64,000 nt of DNA from Mycobacteroides saopaulense (lineage in GTDB: Bacteria > Actinomycetota > Actinomycetes > Mycobacteriales > Mycobacteriaceae): the NCBI RefSeq assembly GCF_001456355.1, contig NZ_CP010271.1, positions 2,046,001-2,110,000 of the forward strand, written 5' to 3'. The translations under genes were made by a program, and so were the position numbers. Each line of letters opens with the position of its first letter. Within the stretch, counting starts at the first letter, position 1. This document shows, in pieces, positions 39,222 through 47,299 of the stretch. Below the pieces are notes generated by a model, which did no database searches, was not told where the DNA came from, and saw nothing but the letters and a program-made list of their open reading frames with translations.

Positions 39222-39650
39222 CTAGCTGCAGGGGTATTGCCCGTTGAGCACGCAATTCAACGGCGGTGAATAGGAACCGGTCAGGACGCCTCTCATCCCA
39301 CCTGTGGCTGAACCGCCCGGCGGGATGATGCGGTTCCAGTTCGCGGGACCGAGGACATAGTGCGTGCCAGATTGTGCAATGGTGCTACTCCACGTATGCC
39401 GCACGGACTCTCCCATCGGCAAGTCGAATTCGAGCCTCCAGTCGGTTAACGGCTCGGTGCTCAAGTTGGTGATGGTGAATCGGGCGATGAATCCGGTCTG
39501 CCATGCCGATGTCACCGACAACGTCGCCGCAGCAGCGGCCGCATGGGCTATGGGTGCCATGAGTACCCCGAAGGCGGTGAGCGTCAATGCCGGCACCGCT
39601 ACGTGAAGCACTGTGCGCCAGCGCTTCACGTAGTTGTCAAGTCTGGCCAT
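39222..39650 (-). CDS. secreted CBM2 cellulose-binding protein, Rv1987-like
   Basis: The 142-residue protein starts with a basic region and signal peptide (VKRWRTVLHVAVPALTLTAF, cleavage near AHA). A single family 2 carbohydrate-binding module follows: WQTGFIARFTITNLS, WRLEFDLPMGESV, the aromatic WNRIIPPGGSATGGM and two cysteines near the end. The match to Mtb Rv1987 as remembered is close along the whole length. No catalytic domain is present. The start is placed at ATG 39650; an ATG seven codons upstream is possible. It may bind cellulose-like polysaccharide or chitin outside the cell. Confidence 0.9.
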   Translation of the reverse strand: MARLDNYVKRWRTVLHVAVPALTLTAFGVLMAPIAHAAAAAATLSVTSAWQTGFIARFTITNLSTEPLTDWRLEFDLPMGESVRHTWSSTIAQSGTHYVLGPANWNRIIPPGGSATGGMRGVLTGSYSPPLNCVLNGQYPCS

Positions 39651-39837
39651 AACCGCTAACACTAAAGCCAAACTGACGAAGTCGGCCCTCGCATCGCAGG
39701 TAAGCTGCCGTACCTTTGCGCAACTGAGACCGTCATGAAATTTGGGCCGCGGCGCGCAGCGGCACCAGCTTCTGGTTTGGGCCCATACTGGCCGAACGGT
39801 GGTGAAGGTAGATGGCTCCGGACAGCCTTCGCAAAGG

Positions 39838-40938
39838 CTATTTGAATGTCGTTGTCGCTGTGGCTAGTTCGGAGATGACGTCAGTGACCTTCTCGCCGCG
39901 AGTCCAAGCGCGGCGTTGCCGCATGGCCCCGTTGCCCTGCTCAGCGATGCGCGTCAGCTCTTCGCGGGCCATGTCGTAGTCCCCGAGCAATTCGAGGGCA
40001 GGCCGGAGGTGCTCGATGAGCCTCATCAACAGAACCTGCGCAGGAACTGTCGAGCAGTTGTCCGCCAGGTCAGCGGCCTGACCATCCAGACCGTCGTGTG
40101 CCGCCCTCCAATTGGCTGCACGTAGGACACAGTCCGGGTATCTGGGCATCGGGTCCCCGCGCTCCTGGGCTTCTAGTGCGCACATCACAGCGGCTCGGAT
40201 GATTGTGGCTACCAGCACCGTCTCGGCCACGGTGGCAGGTACGTCGGCAACCCGGACCTCGACCGTCGGAAAGTGGGCCGACGGCCGCACATCCCAGTAG
40301 ACCATCCCGTCATCGAGCACTGCCCCGGCGCGGCGCAGTGTCTCAACTGTGGTGTCGTACCGACCGGTCGATTCAAAGTATGGCGGTGGCCCAGAACTCG
40401 GCCAGCGGGTCCACAGCATGCTGCGGTAACTCGCATAGCCACTGTCCGCGTTGCGATATACCGCGGAGTTGGCAGTCAAGGCAAGCAAAAGATGCAACAT
40501 TGGCCGCAGGCGGTTGCTCACGTCAATTGCTGACTCGCGGCTGGGTACGGCCACGTGCACGTGGCATCCGCAGATGCCTTGTTCATGGGCCAGCATGCCG
40601 AAATGGTCGGCCATCCGGCGGTAGCGCGGGGTGGTCGTGACCGGGAAGGCGTGCGGCACCGTCGGGGGCAGCGCCACGGCCAACAGGTGCGCTTGCTGAT
40701 TGGCTGCGGCCGCTGCTGTGATACGGCGCAGCCGAGTCAGCTCAGCATGCAACTCGCTGCTGGTACTCGTCACGGCTGTGGTGGTCTCCACCTGGCAGCT
40801 CGTTAGTTCCAGCTGTAACTCGACGCCTTGAGTTGCCGCGTCATGCGCGACAGCCCTGTTGCGTGCGACGGGCTCGCCGCTTTGCCGATCGACGAGGAGA
40901 AATTCCTCTTCCACCCCGACGGTTGGATGGCCCTTCAT
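39838..40938 (-). CDS. YbdK-type carboxylate-amine ligase (GCS2 family)
   Basis: The 366-residue protein has the family opening TVGVEEEFLLVDRQSGEPV with the catalytic acidic cluster. CGCHVHVAVPSRE and the FPTVEVRVADVPATV strand also match glutamate-cysteine ligase type 2/YbdK proteins. These form an amide between glutamate and cysteine or another amine using ATP; mycobacteria use mycothiol, so the true product is uncertain. It is monocistronic and opposite the hydrolase gene downstream. Confidence 0.88.
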   Translation of the reverse strand: MKGHPTVGVEEEFLLVDRQSGEPVARNRAVAHDAATQGVELQLELTSCQVETTTAVTSTSSELHAELTRLRRITAAAAANQQAHLLAVALPPTVPHAFPVTTTPRYRRMADHFGMLAHEQGICGCHVHVAVPSRESAIDVSNRLRPMLHLLLALTANSAVYRNADSGYASYRSMLWTRWPSSGPPPYFESTGRYDTTVETLRRAGAVLDDGMVYWDVRPSAHFPTVEVRVADVPATVAETVLVATIIRAAVMCALEAQERGDPMPRYPDCVLRAANWRAAHDGLDGQAADLADNCSTVPAQVLLMRLIEHLRPALELLGDYDMAREELTRIAEQGNGAMRQRRAWTRGEKVTDVISELATATTTFK

Positions 40939-41062
40939 GGCACAAGGTTTCCCGACACGCGGCGCTCAAAACCTCTGGGGCCGCGATGAGGAGGATCCCC
41001 GTTGTTTGATGTGGTCAGAAATAGATGCGGTTGCCCGTATGCGGAGCGGGTACCCCGGGGAC

Positions 41063-41602
41063 ATGAGTGAAACCGCCCTGCTGGCTGTCGACATGTTCAA
41101 TACGTACCGGCATCCCGATGCCGACAGGTTGGCAGATAACGTGGCTGAAATTGTTAAGCCCTTGTCAGGCCTGATTTCCCGAGCGAAAAACTGCGACGAC
41201 GTGGATCTGATCTACGTCAACGACAACCACGGTGATTTCGCCGCAGGCCCAGGTGCCATCGTGCAGGCTGCCCTCGAGGGCGCCCGCCCGGACCTGGTGC
41301 GGCCACTGGTGCCCAAGGGCGGGTTCAGGTTTATCACCAAGGTCAGGCACAGCATTTTCTACGCCTCCCCGTTGGAGTACCTCTTGGGGCGGCTGGGAGC
41401 GCGGCAGCTCATCTTGTGCGGACAGGTCACCGAACAGTGTGTTCTCTACAGCGCTCTGGATGCGTATGTGCGCCATTTTGACGTGGTCATACCTACCGAT
41501 GCGGTAGCTCCCATCGACCTGGAACTGGGTCAATCTGCTCTGGAAATGATGCGCCGCAACATGCGTGCAACCCTGCGCAGCAGTACGCAATGTCTCCCCT
41601 GA
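41063..41602 (+). CDS. isochorismatase-like cysteine hydrolase
   Basis: The 179-residue protein has the isochorismatase-fold triad Asp10 (AVDMFN), Lys93 (TKVRHSIFY) and Cys126 (VTEQCVLYS), with the expected cis-peptide region GQVTEQC. Members hydrolyse nicotinamide, N-carbamoyl compounds or similar amides. The start was chosen at the ATG just before the first strand; the frame is open upstream with no family-like sequence. The substrate is unknown. A hairpin follows the stop. Confidence 0.85.
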   Translation: MSETALLAVDMFNTYRHPDADRLADNVAEIVKPLSGLISRAKNCDDVDLIYVNDNHGDFAAGPGAIVQAALEGARPDLVRPLVPKGGFRFITKVRHSIFYASPLEYLLGRLGARQLILCGQVTEQCVLYSALDAYVRHFDVVIPTDAVAPIDLELGQSALEMMRRNMRATLRSSTQCLP

Positions 41603-41681
41603 CAGTCCCGGCGGAAAGTGCGCGGGAATGGTTTGAACTCCTTGAGTTTGGATACCACCCCTTGCGTAACTAAACGCAATC

Positions 41682-41699
41682 ACTCCTGACGACAGGAGT
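41682..41699. other. small hairpin before the MPT63-like gene
   Basis: ACTCCTG-ACGA-CAGGAGT forms a 7-bp stem with a 4-base loop, 20 bases before the MPT63-like start. It may end the hydrolase transcript or shape the leader; its right arm resembles a ribosome-binding site (CAGGAG). Confidence 0.35.
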
Positions 41700-41718
41700 A
41701 TGGCGGAGGGAGCTTGAC

Positions 41719-42174
41719 GTGGCATTCTCAGATATTGCACGGACGTTGGCGGTGGCCGTTTCCGGAATCGCGACGGCCGGAATCGTGGCGGCGACGCCGG
41801 CCGCCGCAGACCCGGACACGCTGGATTTCGGCGAAAAGACCGAAATTCCCAGTGCAGGTGGCGCCATCGATTACACCGTGAGCAACCTGCGACCCAGCGG
41901 TCACAACGACGGCGTGTGGTACTCGGACGTAACGGCTCGAGCCGTTAGTGGTTCACCAACTCCCAACATCGCCGATTTCAACGCGCGGGCTGTCAACAGC
42001 TCCACCTACGCGGTCATGAAGGGGAACGAGCCGGATGGCCTTCCCAATCAACCACTTACGTCGGGCGCTCAAACCACTGGGCGAATCTACTTCGACGTAC
42101 GAGGAGGCACGGCGCCCGACAGCGTTGTTTACCGCGATGCCGGGGGTACGGAGAAGGCTGTCTGGAGGGATTAA
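41719..42174 (+). CDS. MPT63-family secreted antigen (DUF1942)
   Basis: The 151-residue protein has a signal peptide (LAVAVSGIATAGIVAATPAAA) and a beta-sandwich domain. It keeps MPT63 landmarks: GSPTPNIADFNARAVNSSTY, LTSGAQTTGRIYFDVRGG, and a closing VYRDAGGTEKAVW. MPT63 is a small immunoglobulin-like secreted protein of unknown function. A GTG start at 41719 follows GAGGGAG. Its 3' end overlaps arsC by four bases in a convergent arrangement. Confidence 0.87.
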   Translation: MAFSDIARTLAVAVSGIATAGIVAATPAAADPDTLDFGEKTEIPSAGGAIDYTVSNLRPSGHNDGVWYSDVTARAVSGSPTPNIADFNARAVNSSTYAVMKGNEPDGLPNQPLTSGAQTTGRIYFDVRGGTAPDSVVYRDAGGTEKAVWRD

Positions 42175-42602
42175 CCTTTATCGCCAAAGAGTTCGGTTAG
42201 GAGGTTCCGGACACGCCGCTCGATGTCGTCACGGATCGGCCGTGTCGCTTCGACGGAAAGCCCGGCAGGGTCGAGCAGCGCCCAATTCTCATAACGCTTC
42301 CCGGGAAAGAAGGGGCAGGTATCTCCGCACCCCATGGTGACCACGACATCCGCGGCACGCACGATCTCATCGGTCCAGGGTTTGGGGTACTCGCCGGTGA
42401 TGTCGATACCGACCTCGCGCATGACTTCGATGGCGGCCGGATTGATCTGATCGGCCGGTTCCGATCCCCCCGATAGGCCGATGGCACGTTCGCCGGCCAG
42501 ATGGCTGAAGAATCCGAGCGCCATCTGTGATCGCCCGGCGTTGTGGGTGCAGAGGAACAGCACCGTTGGCCGGCGGCTGGGGGCGGATTGATTGTCGGTC
42601 AT
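42171..42602 (-). CDS. arsC: arsenate reductase, low-molecular-weight phosphatase fold
   Basis: The 143-residue protein has the P-loop LFLCTHNAGRSQ with catalytic Cys18 and the C-terminal acid in LLDPAGLSVE. Further cysteines at MGCGDTCPFF could complete a relay. Mycobacterial members use mycothiol or thioredoxin to reduce arsenate to arsenite, which Acr3 then exports. Its ATG overlaps the acr3 stop (ATGA). It is third in cadI-acr3-arsC. Confidence 0.9.
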   Translation of the reverse strand: MTDNQSAPSRRPTVLFLCTHNAGRSQMALGFFSHLAGERAIGLSGGSEPADQINPAAIEVMREVGIDITGEYPKPWTDEIVRAADVVVTMGCGDTCPFFPGKRYENWALLDPAGLSVEATRPIRDDIERRVRNLLTELFGDKG

Positions 42603-43669
42603 CGGGACGTGCCCCGGTTTCGCAGCGCTAGTGAGACATACACCAATGCGACGAGCGCAGGCACTTCGATCAAAGGGCCGACAACTCCGGCGAGCGCTTG
42701 ACCGGAGGCGGCGCCGTAGGTGGCGATGGCGACCGCGATGGCCAGCTCGAAGTTGTTTCCGGCGGCGGTGAATGCCAGCGTGGCGGTGCGCGGGTACCCC
42801 AGACGGAGGATCGTGCCGAGCGCATATCCCCCACCCCACATGAGAGCGAAGTAGGCCAGCAGGGGCAGCGCGATACGGGCCACATCCCAAGGCCGAGACG
42901 TGATTTGGCTGCCCTGTAGAGCGAATAGGATGACGATGGTGAACAACAGTCCGCGCAGCGCCCAAGGTTCGACGAGAGGTAAAAACCGGTTCTCATACCA
43001 CTGGCGGCCCTTGACACGCTCCCCCAGGTGTCGAGACAGGTATCCCGCGACCAGGGGAATGCCGAGGAAGATGAGTACGGATTTGGCGATCTGCCACGGT
43101 GAAATGGTGATCGCGGTCTGGGGAAGATGCAGCCAGCCCGGCAGCGCCGAGAGATAGAACCAGCCCAGCGCCGCGAACATCAGCACCTGGAACACCGAGT
43201 TCAATGCCACCAGCACGGCGGCCGCTTCGCGGTCTCCACATGCCAGATCGTTCCAGATAACCACCATGGCAATGCATCTGGCCAGGCCGACGATGATCAG
43301 GCCGGTGCGATACTCGGGCAGGTCCGGCAGCAGTAGCCATGCCAAGGCGAACATCAGCGCCGGCCCCAACACCCAGTTCAGCACTAGAGAGCCGATGAGC
43401 AACTTGCGATCACCGGTGACGGCGTCGAGTCGGTCGTAGCGCACCTTGGCCAGCACCGGGTACATCATGATCAGCAAGCCGATCGCGATCGGCAGCGAAA
43501 TCCCGTCGACCTGAACTCTTTCCAGTGCCGAGTCTAGGCCGGGCACCCAGCGCCCGAGGAGCAGACCGGCGGCCATGGCCAACCCGATCCAGACCGGCAA
43601 GAACATGTCGAGCGTCGACAGTTTTCCTGGCGTGGCGTCGACGGGAGCTGAGTCGACGGCCTGGTTCAC
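42599..43669 (-). CDS. acr3: Acr3-type arsenite efflux permease
   Basis: The 356-residue, ten-helix transporter has the conserved ARCIAMVVIWNDLACGD stretch with the essential Cys, and GYPRTATLAFTAAGNNFELAIAVAI. It exports arsenite driven by the proton gradient. GTG 43669 is preferred: it overlaps the upstream cadI-like stop (GTGA). In Mtb the corresponding permease and reductase are fused in one protein; here they are separate genes with an ATGA overlap. Confidence 0.93.
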   Translation of the reverse strand: MNQAVDSAPVDATPGKLSTLDMFLPVWIGLAMAAGLLLGRWVPGLDSALERVQVDGISLPIAIGLLIMMYPVLAKVRYDRLDAVTGDRKLLIGSLVLNWVLGPALMFALAWLLLPDLPEYRTGLIIVGLARCIAMVVIWNDLACGDREAAAVLVALNSVFQVLMFAALGWFYLSALPGWLHLPQTAITISPWQIAKSVLIFLGIPLVAGYLSRHLGERVKGRQWYENRFLPLVEPWALRGLLFTIVILFALQGSQITSRPWDVARIALPLLAYFALMWGGGYALGTILRLGYPRTATLAFTAAGNNFELAIAVAIATYGAASGQALAGVVGPLIEVPALVALVYVSLALRNRGTSR

Positions 43670-44070
43670 AGCGCCTCGCTGTGCTGTGGCTGGGTTCCGA
43701 AGGTCTCCGAATCGGCCAGCACCGTATAGATTTCCCACTTCTCTTTGTCAGGTGCGGTGACCCACACCTTGTCCTGGGTGGCGAAACAACACGTGGTGCC
43801 GATCTCCTCTTCGGTGAACATGCCTGCCTCGGTCAGGCGAGCGATCTCGGCATGCACCTGCTCGCTGGACTCCACCTGCACCCCCAGATGGTTGATGGTG
43901 CCCCCGCTGCCCGGGTTCTCCAACAGCACTAATTTCAAGGGCGGCGAATCGATCGCAAAGTTGGCGTATCCAGGTTTGCGTTTGGCAGGTTGGGTGCCAA
44001 AGAGTTTGGAATAGAACTCGATCGATGCATCGAGGTCGTCGACGTTGAGAGCGAGTTGCACACGGGACAT
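43666..44070 (-). CDS. cadI: CadI/ArsI-family VOC metal-inducible protein
   Basis: The 134-residue single VOC domain starts MSRVQLALNVDDLDASIEFY, matching Mtb CadI (Rv2641) closely. The vicinal thiols Cys94-Cys95 (GTTCCFATQDKVWV) and His61 are kept. ArsI C-As lyases use His5, His62 and Glu115; here residue 5 is Gln, as in CadI, so lyase activity is uncertain. ATG 44070 follows AGAGGTGG. It is first in the arsenic operon, divergent from arsR across the perfect palindrome. Confidence 0.9.
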   Translation of the reverse strand: MSRVQLALNVDDLDASIEFYSKLFGTQPAKRKPGYANFAIDSPPLKLVLLENPGSGGTINHLGVQVESSEQVHAEIARLTEAGMFTEEEIGTTCCFATQDKVWVTAPDKEKWEIYTVLADSETFGTQPQHSEAL

Positions 44071-44134
44071 CGGGGCCACCTCTGGGGAATGAGACATTCA
44101 TCGAACTATCCGGCCGAGACCCAGTGTGCCACTT

Positions 44135-44152
44135 CTTTGACATATGTCAAAG
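44135..44152. promoter_or_regulatory. ArsR operator, perfect 18-bp palindrome
   Basis: CTTTGACATATGTCAAAG has no mismatch. It lies 20 bases before the arsR start and 65 bases upstream of cadI, so binding would block both promoters. TTGACA within it could double as a -35 element. Confidence 0.75.
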
Positions 44153-44171
44153 CAGCGGGGATGCTGGACTC

Positions 44172-44531
44172 ATGCCGAAGGCACTCCCCCTCGTGGATAC
44201 GTCCGCCCCCGTGTGCTGTGCACCCGTGGCCGCTGGGCCCATGAGCGATCAGCAGGCCCTTGAGGTTGCGCTGCGACTAAAGGCTCTTGCCGATCCGGTG
44301 CGAGTGAAGATCATGTCCCAACTATTCAGTGCGCCGGAGAGGGAGGTCATCGGCGGTGGCCTGGCCGAGCTGCTCGGCCTCACCGAATCCACCGTCAGCC
44401 ATCACATGAACCAGCTCCGTAAGGCCGGAATGGTGGAGTCGGAACGCCGCGGCATGAACGTCTTTCACCGCCCTGTCCCCGATGCGCTCACCGCGATCTG
44501 CACCGTCCTCGATCCCAGCTGCTGCCGGTAG
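44172..44531 (+). CDS. arsR: ArsR-family arsenic/metal repressor
   Basis: The 119-residue winged helix has LRLKALADPVRVKIMSQLF, the HTH LGLTESTVSHHMNQLRKAGMV and the wing RRGMNVFH. Metal-binding cysteines are found in pairs at both ends (VCCAP near residue 15 and SCCR at the end), unlike the E. coli ArsR site. This suggests a three- or four-thiol As(III) or Cd(II) site at the dimer edge. ATG 44172 was chosen by position after the operator; the frame opens at 44124. Confidence 0.9.
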   Translation: MPKALPLVDTSAPVCCAPVAAGPMSDQQALEVALRLKALADPVRVKIMSQLFSAPEREVIGGGLAELLGLTESTVSHHMNQLRKAGMVESERRGMNVFHRPVPDALTAICTVLDPSCCR

Positions 44532-44565
44532 CTCGCCGCGTTCGAGCAGCTGGGTGCCTGCTCCC

Positions 44566-44826
44566 CTAGGTGAAGGTGCGGCGTCCGAGCTCGGTGAAGT
44601 CCACCTCAACTTCGTCACCGTCACGCTCCACCTCGCAGTAACCACTTCGGCGAAGTTCGGCAAGCGCATTCCACGGGGGCTCGTCGTCCGGTAGGTACCA
44701 GCCGATCGCCGTCGGCCACTCGCGATCGTGATGATGATCGACGAGTTGATCCACCACCAATGTGGCCTCAGGGCTGAGCTCAACAGGCTCGGGGCGTTCG
44801 CCGCGTTTGCGTGAGAACCACTTCAT
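44566..44826 (-). CDS. small acidic hypothetical protein
   Basis: The 86-residue protein starts MKWFSRKRGERPEPVELSPE and has a central DREWPTAIGWYLPDDEPPW. It ends with a strand-rich acidic part (CEVERDGDEVEVDFTELG). It is likely cytoplasmic. I recognise no family. It sits between arsR, with which it is convergent, and the amine-oxidase remnant. Confidence 0.55.
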   Translation of the reverse strand: MKWFSRKRGERPEPVELSPEATLVVDQLVDHHHDREWPTAIGWYLPDDEPPWNALAELRRSGYCEVERDGDEVEVDFTELGRRTFT

Positions 44827-44860
44827 GGCAGCAGTTTACGAGTAGGTTGACCAGAGCGCG

Positions 44861-45107
44861 CTACACCTTCTCGGCCATCACCTCGGCGGCCCCACGCTCC
44901 CCCGAACGGATGGCGCCGTCGACCCATCCGAGCATGACGGCGGAACTTTCGGTTCCGGCCCAGTGGATACGGCCACACGGCTGGCGCAACGCGGGACCGA
45001 ACTCGGTGAGCACCCGGTCGGTGCGTGGCTGAGCATTTCAGGCGCAGCGCTGCGACCAGCCCCGCGAACCCCGCGCCGATGACGCAGTAGTCGACGTCCG
45101 CCATCAT
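44861..45107 (-). pseudogene. flavin amine oxidase reduced to its two ends
   Basis: The 5' end reads MMADVDYCVIGAGFAGLVAALRLK, a classic FAD-binding start. Within about 40 bases the other frame continues with the C-terminal signature of the same enzyme class: RIHWAGTESSAVMLGWVDGA, then a stop at 44861. About 1.2 kb of the middle must be gone, and the joint is out of frame. No active enzyme is possible. The full gene would have encoded a monoamine-oxidase-like flavoprotein of around 450 residues. Confidence 0.85.
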
Positions 45108-45238
45108 CCGCCTCCTGTCGGCAGTTGATCCGGGTGCTCTTTCCTGAAAGCTACTCCCGGAGCGGTGGCGACACTGATCGATTGGGCTGGTCGCTGCTGG
45201 TAGGAGGACACCAGGACATTGCTGTTAGCGTGACCATC

Positions 45239-45829
45239 GTGAACTCTTCGCGTGTGTACCCTGCCGCCGCATCTGCGGCCTGTGCGCTTCTGTCCGTCGT
45301 CGCGCTTGCCGCCTGCGGATCCGATACGGAGGCAAAGTCGGCGCCTGCCGATCCGCCGACCGCCGCCAGCGGGTGCCCAACAGCAGCGCCGCAGGCTGGT
45401 GGAACGCCGGAGTGGACGCTGGCCGGGACCACCGGCAACGTTGCGGTGACCGGCTCCACGGACACGGCCGCGCCGTCCGTCAACGTCACCGCTCCGTTCA
45501 GCGTGACCGAGACCCAGGTGCACACGTTGCAGGCTGGAACCGGACAGATTGTCGGAGACTTGGCCACGGTCTCGGTCTGCTACATGGGTGTCAATGGACG
45601 CGACGGTTCGGTGTTCGACAGCAGCTACACCCGGGGCGCGCCGGCTCAGTTCCCGCTTGGTGGTGTCGTGCCGGGCTTCAAGAAGGCAATCGCAGGGCAG
45701 AAGGTCGGGTCCACTGTCGCGGTTGCGATGACCTCCGCCGACGGCTATCCGGCCGGTCAGCCCAGCGCGGGTATCCGTGCGGGCGACTCACTCGTGTTCG
45801 CGATCAAGATCCTCGACGCCGCGAACTGA
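45239..45829 (+). CDS. FKBP-type peptidyl-prolyl isomerase lipoprotein
   Basis: The 196-residue protein has a signal peptide with lipobox (VALAAC), a Thr/Pro/Ala linker, then an FKBP domain: VCYMGVNGRDGSVFDSSY, GVVPGFKKAIAGQKVGSTVAVAM, DSLVFAIKIL. It folds proline bonds of exported proteins outside the membrane. GTG 45239 (or 45230) was chosen for the signal peptide. The catalytic pocket is partly altered (GVVPGFKKA for the usual VIPGWEEG). Confidence 0.85.
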   Translation: MNSSRVYPAAASAACALLSVVALAACGSDTEAKSAPADPPTAASGCPTAAPQAGGTPEWTLAGTTGNVAVTGSTDTAAPSVNVTAPFSVTETQVHTLQAGTGQIVGDLATVSVCYMGVNGRDGSVFDSSYTRGAPAQFPLGGVVPGFKKAIAGQKVGSTVAVAMTSADGYPAGQPSAGIRAGDSLVFAIKILDAAN

Positions 45830-46025
45830 CCGGTCACGCTGCGGCGCCGGCCTGTGTACTGCGCTTGGGCGCCGTGCGACAGTACGTGAGATAGGAAACG
45901 GTGCGCCGTTGTCAGCGTGATGACGTGGTTCTCTCTCCGGTACGTATCATCATCGTGAGAAGTGCCGAAGGGGTTAGCCGTCCCACGGGCGACGATCAAG
46001 ATCGCCCTGACGATATGCTCAAACC

Positions 46026-46937
46026 GTGAGCGTACGCAGCCTGAATCTGGATGATTTGCGCTGCTTCGTGGCGGTTGCGAATCGATTGAGTTTTGCCCAG
46101 GCGGCACGAGAGCTGCATCTGACGCCACCTGTCCTCACCAGGCGGATAAGTAACGCGGAGCGAATCCTCAATGCGAACCTGTTTGTTCGCGATACGCGTA
46201 CGGTCACGCTCACCGGTGAAGGCGCCAGGCTGCTGCCGCTTGCACGGGAGATCATCGAGAAGTTCGACAAGATGCCCGACGAGATTGCCAAGGGGCCGCT
46301 CCCGGTAAGGAAAATAACCTGCGGAGTGCCCCCGTGGTTTCCTCCGACGCTGCAGAACAAGCTGACGGTACTGGGGAAAGACAATGCGGAGAAGTTCACG
46401 CTGACGCAGGCGCCACTGGTCGGCTCTGAGATCATCGACGGCATCCTGCACGAAAGGCTGGACTTCGGGTTCGTCAGGCCAAGCTCGCAGGCCACCGTGC
46501 TCTCCTATACCACCGTGTGGAAGCAGCGGATCGGGGCGGTGCTTTCTCGGGCGCTGTATCAGTCCCGCGAATCTATCTGTGTAGCAGAACTTCTCGCGCT
46601 CGATTACATCGGTGACCGGCGCGACAGCGATACCGAGTATCGGCGCGATGTGGAAGCGGAGCTGGAGAAACACGGTCAGCTGACGCGCGCGGAATTCACC
46701 CCCGGTGATGCGGGACTGGCCAAGCAAGGCATCGCATCGGGTCAAGCCTTCAACCTGGCGCCAGTGCCTTCGCCGGGCGAACCGAGCGCCCTGGAATATG
46801 ACGAGCTGGTGCTCGTACCGGTGTCGGATCTGCACTTCAGACTTCTGACATGCCTGGCCTACCGAGACGACACCGCCGGGCGTGATCGTGAGCTGCAGGG
46901 CGTTCTCGAGACCTTGCTTCTGTTGTTCCGCGAATAG
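46026..46937 (+). CDS. LysR-family transcriptional regulator
   Basis: The 303-residue protein has a winged helix (LDDLRCFVAVANRLSFAQAARELHL, then PPVLTRRISNAERIL) and a LysR effector domain (KITCGVPPWFPPTLQNK). No clear divergent target lies beside it, as the upstream gene runs the same way and the 196-base gap shows no palindrome. The target may be the acyltransferase downstream or a distant gene. The start may be a GTG. Confidence 0.88.
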   Translation: MSVRSLNLDDLRCFVAVANRLSFAQAARELHLTPPVLTRRISNAERILNANLFVRDTRTVTLTGEGARLLPLAREIIEKFDKMPDEIAKGPLPVRKITCGVPPWFPPTLQNKLTVLGKDNAEKFTLTQAPLVGSEIIDGILHERLDFGFVRPSSQATVLSYTTVWKQRIGAVLSRALYQSRESICVAELLALDYIGDRRDSDTEYRRDVEAELEKHGQLTRAEFTPGDAGLAKQGIASGQAFNLAPVPSPGEPSALEYDELVLVPVSDLHFRLLTCLAYRDDTAGRDRELQGVLETLLLLFRE

Positions 46938-46952
46938 CCGGCCATCTCGACA

Positions 46953-46982
46953 TGCCCCGACAGCAAAACGATTAGTCGGGCA
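46953..46982 (+). terminator. hairpin after lysR
   Basis: TGCCCCGAC (46953-46961) pairs with GTCGGGCA (46975-46982) with one bulged C around an A-rich loop, 16 bases after the stop codon. Confidence 0.4.
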
Positions 46983-47299
46983 CGCATTCACCCCGAGAAA
47001 TTTGCTCCGATTGGCGGGCCGCAGGAAAGTCCACTCACGTCCATGTAACCCTGAGCTAGTCGTACGCGTTGTTACCCAATATCTGCTTCCTGCATGGCAT
47101 TCGAATTGGCAAAGCAGGTTGTTTAGCCAACTCAATTCATCTATCCGGCGACGGCAGATCTGAGGAAATTGGCAAACAGCTTGATCAGGAGCTTGCCGGA
47201 AGGCCTCGGGTGCAGATAGGACCGGCACTGATGGGCATTGTGCAGTATGTTCATTTTGCAAAAGTAAAGGCATGTTTGTCGGGCGCCCAAGGGGGTTTT
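46983..47299. other. AT-richer intergenic region, no gene seen
   Basis: The 317 bases between lysR and the acyltransferase are less GC-rich than the surroundings. An open frame runs through part of it (47069 on), but it is not protein-like. No promoter can be named with confidence. Confidence 0.35.

Noticed and set aside
41641..41660. CTTGAGT as part of an HspR (HAIR) operator
   Set aside because: The inverted ACTCAAG partner at 7-base spacing is missing, and no heat-shock gene is adjacent.
45996..47273. 425-codon minus-strand frame
   Set aside because: Antisense shadow of the LysR gene and the gap after it; no domain recognised.
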